From Candidatus Didemnitutus mandela (lineage in GTDB: Bacteria; Verrucomicrobiota; Verrucomicrobiia; Opitutales; Opitutaceae): DNA of 64,000 nucleotides. The DNA is taken from NCBI GenBank assembly GCA_002591725.1, contig NJAL01000005.1, positions 1-64,000 of the forward strand, written 5' to 3'. Below the pieces are notes generated by a model. It searched no databases, had not been told where the DNA came from, and saw nothing but the letters and a program-made list of their open reading frames with translations. Below, one piece after another: positions 59,405 through 64,000 of the stretch. The stretch's first letter is position 1; each line of letters begins with the position of its first letter. A program made the position numbers and the translations under genes.

Positions 59405-59421
59405 CCGCTGGCGAAGTGGAT

Positions 59422-59742
59422 TTATGGTGTCGCTGCAGTTGCCGTGATGGCGGGTGTAGCTATGACGGCAGGAAGCTTGGGGTCGTTCGGGCCGTGGTGT
59501 TTTGCCTGATAGATGGTCGCGAGATAAAGTCCGAAGCTGATGAGAAAGAATGCAATCGTGGCGTTGATCGTTGCTTTGCTTAACATATTTCCGGTTTCGA
59601 TGCCGAAAGTGGATTCAACTATACTGATGCCCATGGCCGTTACCCCCCCACCGGGTTTGGCCTTTTGCATCAGCACGACCAAAATCAGGAATACGGATAC
59701 AAGGATTAGAACAAAGGTAAAAACACTGATTAACAGACTCAT
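59422..59742 (-). CDS. secG: Preprotein translocase subunit SecG
   Basis: Two TM segments; LILVVLMQKAKPGGGVTAMG with later ATINATIAFFLISFGLYLAT. Confidence 0.9.
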   Translation of the reverse strand: MSLLISVFTFVLILVSVFLILVVLMQKAKPGGGVTAMGISIVESTFGIETGNMLSKATINATIAFFLISFGLYLATIYQAKHHGPNDPKLPAVIATPAITATAATP

Positions 59743-60253
59743 AAAATATAAAATAAATATAATGCTTTTTACAAGGAATTGTCAATCTTGCTTCTACCCT
59801 CGTTTGCAACCGAGTTCGCTGCTCCGTGTCGCTGCCACGTTTTTAAATCGCTAATCCTGAATGTATATGAAAGTGTTCCCATTCATTTTCCGTCCGATCA
59901 GCTTAGTTCTTTTGGCGGTTCATACCGCCGATCCACGTGAGTGTAGCGCAACATTTCATTTCCTGAGGAATCCAACAAAACTCCCTGTTGCGCCATTCCC
60001 ACGACAACCCACAACCCCATTGCTCGTGAGAATTTGCGGGGCCCAAAAGTTCGGTTTGGCAACCCCGCGCGAAATTACCGCGCACAACAACCTCCACGCG
60101 GTGCTGTTTCAAACCAGTGTCGAATATGTCCTCGTCTGTCTCCAAATTTATCAGCTCGCTCGGCACGTGCTAAAACAGCGCCTGGACATCCAGCATGTTT
60201 TTCCAATAGGCCGTGATCTTTGACCTAAACCAGGCTGTCCTTAACAACTTTGC

Positions 60254-60285
60254 CTATACCACTATACCACTATACCACTATACCA
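60254..60285. repeat. 8-bp tandem repeat x4 (ctatacca)
   Basis: Four perfect copies read directly. Confidence 0.97.
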
Positions 60286-60308
60286 TCTACCAGATAAAGA
60301 CCGGTACT

Positions 60309-60327
60309 AGTTACTACCAGTTACTAC
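60309..60327. repeat. 10-bp tandem duplication (agttactacc/agttactac)
   Basis: Read directly, 24 bp downstream of the 8-bp array. Confidence 0.85.
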
Positions 60328-62195
60328 AACAAACTACGACGACTCCTGAAATTGTTGGGACAACGCCGCCCAGACAGAAGCAATACCAAGCGAAATCGAG
60401 TTCATCCGTTTCGTCAAATAGGCGAGCGTTATACCCACTTTTTTGTGACAAGCAGCGCTAACGTTATCTGCGAAAGGACCCTCAACCAACTTTGCTGCGC
60501 TCGGCGGGGCTGTCCGCCAAAGAACTTGCGAGCGAATTATAGTGTGCTGACGATCCCGCCCCTACCATCCTCAGTCAGAAGCTTATCTGTTTATAAAAAA
60601 TATGTTTACAGACGAAGAGGTCAACCCCATCACGTCCCAAATGCCGCGCCTTCGCGGGCAGATTTGGCTGACCGCTCGCCAATTAAATCGTGGGTTCTCT
60701 AGCTGGCGTGACTTTGAGATCATCTTTAGCGTGGACAGCAACTTCGGCGATTATGCCGAATACTACAACACTACAATCCCGTCTTCGATCCCGAAGTCGG
60801 CTAACAACCAATTCTATTTCGCCAAAGACAAAAGATTGCTGGCAAGCTCCATTGGAGCTTGCTGTTCAGAGTTTTGGCCTCTTTGGACGCGACTTGCATT
60901 CTTCTCCCCCCCTCTACCTAGGCAGCTGGTTCCGCGCTTTCGAGGGCAATAAAACTTAGCCAGATGGGCTAGCAATACTTTACGTCCTTCCACGTTCGCG
61001 ACCTGCTGACCGAGAACTAGCGGAAATTTACCGTTACCAACTCGAAGAGCCCGGCCAGCCAGTCCCCCGCGGAGAAGGCCCTAAAAACCGTGTCCCGGAA
61101 GCTCTCCATCAGAAAACCTTCCGTTGGCGGGACGGCAAATAGCCTTGATGTCTGCTTTTGTCGCGCTCCGAAAACCGTTTTTCCTCTCGCTAAAAAAAAT
61201 TTTAAATCTGTTTCTAGGTTTTAAATTAATATCGATGGAAATATGGACTATATAGGAACTTAATAAAGGCTATTAGCCTTAAATACGGAGGAAAATTTTT
61301 CGAGATCACCTATTACTACACAAATCTACAGCGGCTTACTACCCTTCTTCTCAGAGTTGCTTTCTCGCATCCATTTCTGCTGTTTATACCCTCGTATTGA
61401 AGCTTCAAGTCCCCCTCTCTCCTCTTCCTCTCTTACGCTACGCTATCGCGAAGTCTATTCTTTTGTTGAGCAGACGCACGTTGCTCGTCGCGGTGCTCCT
61501 CCCCTGTCTCCAATTTTCTCCTGCCGCCGAAAAAGACACTGCTGAAGTTCAAGAATCTCTAGAAGTGGTGCTCAAACAACCAGCAAAGGGAGGAGACGTA
61601 AACAAGGCAATCGACGCGATCAGCTTCGATTTCATCTCCCAGCCATTCGTAGAGCGGAAAGTCAAATACGTTATGCATGGAGGACGGCTCTTTGCGCAAA
61701 AAGAGCATGTTTTGGAGATCTTGGGATTCGGCGCCTACTCCTCTCGAGATTGGTCTCGAAGATTTTAAAAACTTCGAGATTTTTTATGGCCATGTTCGGA
61801 GCCGGTTACGACGGTGGCTTGCTTCAGCTAAATTTTGTGCTCTGAGGAGAGAAATTGAATAAGCGCGGCGGGCGGGCTGGAAAACAGAATGATTGGAAAC
61901 TTGTATTCCTAAGGCTGATTTTACCAGTGAGCAGATGATGGTCATCCCCTACGGCTGCTACAGAAACGAGAGCAAGTCACTCAATAACTAGAGAAAATCA
62001 ATTCCAAAAGTACAGCCAAAGCTTCCTCAAAGGCCGCTGAGTCTCAAGCCAAGAAGGAAGGGGAAAGCCAAACAAGCCTGCAATTTTGCAGGCACTAACC
62101 AGATCCTAAAGATTGATAACAAACGTGACACCGTCCAAGTGATTGCACAGAAATATGACGTATTCTTTAACTCATACTCTGCGCAGACCGTTACG

Positions 62196-62227
62196 TATTC
62201 TAGCGCGAAGCTATTCTAGCGCGAAGC
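62196..62227. repeat. 16-bp tandem duplication (tattctagcgcgaagc x2)
   Basis: Read directly. Confidence 0.97.
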
Positions 62228-64000
62228 CGTGTTCGAAACGCTGCACTGCTTGGTTTCCGAAAAATATCCGGATCTCGAAAAGCTGGTCTGGGAAAACTGG
62301 AGTTGTCTCGAGGCGATCCGCCAGCTGTACAAAAGCTTGGAGGCCTATCTCGCCAGCCAAGATGCCGCCCAAAGCAATCAAGGCCACGTTGCTGGATCTC
62401 GCTACGGGCACAGGCAAGAAGCTTTGATGTATGTGCCCAGCACAATCGCCTTGGCTGAAGGTTCGGTCGACTGCGTGCTGGTGCTCTGTCTACCTCTGAC
62501 AATTGAGGAGGGATTGTTCGCTTAGTCCACGTTTATGTAAGGCAATAGTGAGTCGACAGACATCACAAAGAAATTGGGTGCAGCAGTATCCATACTCGCC
62601 ATAAAGCGAAGCAACGAAACTGTTCATGCTGTGATATGTGCGTAGAAAACATCTATGCTGTTTACAGAGGACAGCAGCTCGTCTATCCGAAACAGTTTTT
62701 AAGAATAACGACGCGTACTACACTGATTCTAAACGGTAAAGCTTATTAAGCTCGCTCGACAAATGGCTGAAGGAGCGGATGAGGTTTGTGCAGCATGCTA
62801 ATTTGGTTTTCGTTTAACCACCGACGTAACTGGCATATCCTACATTCAGAACGACTACTTTCCAGACGTGGTTTATCTTTATGGATTTTAAAAATAGGCG
62901 ATTTCCGGAAAGGTCGTCAAAAAGCCGAGCTACAAGATCGAGGGCACCTACAAAGCACATGGCTGGCAGAAACCCTATGTTATTCACCAGAAGAACAGAG
63001 AAGACTACCAGCTGCTAAGTAAACTCCGTTCATATCCATTCATCATCACCTAGAAGATCGTGGCTTGCGTCGAAGTAAGGAATGAACTGATCGACTATTT
63101 GGTTAAAACTAAAAAACTACAACTGCGGAAGTAGATAAAAAGCTATCTGGGTAACCTCCGCTGTCACATCAAGCGAAGGTAAAAAGCGTGTCGAAGTTGT
63201 TTGCGGCTACTAGTAGTGATAAAAACTTCCCGGAGGAACGCTGCTCCGAAAATATGCTACCGTTAATAAACACGAATCATGGTCGGTGGAAATTCGCAGT
63301 CTGGTCTGTTAGCGGGAATTTTCGAAGTCGAAGATTATCCCCGTGGGAATATGACCCATGCTGCAGCCAATATGTTTTCCCGCTTTATAAGCTGCGATGC
63401 AATGCCGAAGGAAAATGGATCAAGAAAAACGTGAACAAACCAAGGAGTCTGACATGAAAAAACTCATTTTGCATGACCGAAAGACCACGAAACGCTCTAT
63501 TTTTCAGATACCAGGATCCTTGCGGTGAAAATGGTGCACCACAGTTTTTTCGCGATTAAGGAGGCTGCTTCGATGATGCGCTTAGTTCATCCTGTGAGAA
63601 GGATGAAGAAAATCGCGATTTTTTGGACCCAAAAGCGCTTGCGTGAATTTATAACCAAAGAGGCTAAGTAAGGCGGCCAAGACCAAATATTTCAGCAAAG
63701 AGAACTTATTCCGAATCTAGCAAAGCTTCGTCTCATGTTCCGTGAGCTGAGATGCACGAAGAACATTTGCGCATGAGCTAAACGGAGGAAGATTTTCATC
63801 AAGCGTGGACTTACTCCAGTTTTCTAGCAATCCTTTACGAAGAGCAGCCTGAAAGACTGCGGCTCAATGTATATCGTAGCTAAGGATCAAGCTCCATTCT
63901 GGGGTCAAAAGACTTACCTGTGGACAACAAAGTATCAGAAATTCGGGAAGATGATCACCTGGCTTGCGGCAGCGAGGCTAAACGCGTCTTCGCCGCGGTT

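Noticed and set aside
60254-60327. CRISPR or iteron array
   Set aside because: Contiguous 8-mers plus an unrelated 10-bp duplication; no spacers, no replication initiator gene nearby.

Overview
The window reads as a verrucomicrobial (Opitutales-like, by inference) genome in advanced decay. About 20 intact, mostly housekeeping genes are separated by long stretches with no sustained ORFs. Within those stretches, pieces of recognisable proteins can be followed across frameshifts and stops. Intact loci: lepA, lepB, an 8-gene lipid operon, an M50 protease, tRNA-Ala(GGC), exbB/exbD/tonB, tmk, a holB-like gene, mutS, an RluA-type pseudouridine synthase, xerC, rsmA, an oligopeptidase B-type S9 peptidase, monomeric NADP-isocitrate dehydrogenase, an aspartate aminotransferase, a LolA-like protein and secG. 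Recognisable pseudogenes include hemL, mazG (a single-base frameshift), a DUF3516-type DEAD/DEAH helicase, an S55/SpoIVB-like protein, an NtrC-type sigma54 regulator, a MATE transporter, an acyl-CoA synthetase, maf and a second TonB-like protein. The main discovery candidate is the intact minus-strand operon at 4583-12281: ketosynthase, ACP, two CrtI/RetSat-like flavoproteins, FabZ-like, atypical FabI-like, OleA-like and OleB-like. It looks like a dedicated acyl-ACP pathway for an unsaturated lipid that feeds a head-to-head (OleA) condensation, with no oleC or oleD nearby. Also notable are recurrent 8-16 bp tandem duplications in decaying DNA, and a His-to-Asn change at the normally invariant ATHY motif of MutS. 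All calls come from reading the sequence and ORF translations; no searches were run. Pseudogene boundaries are approximate.
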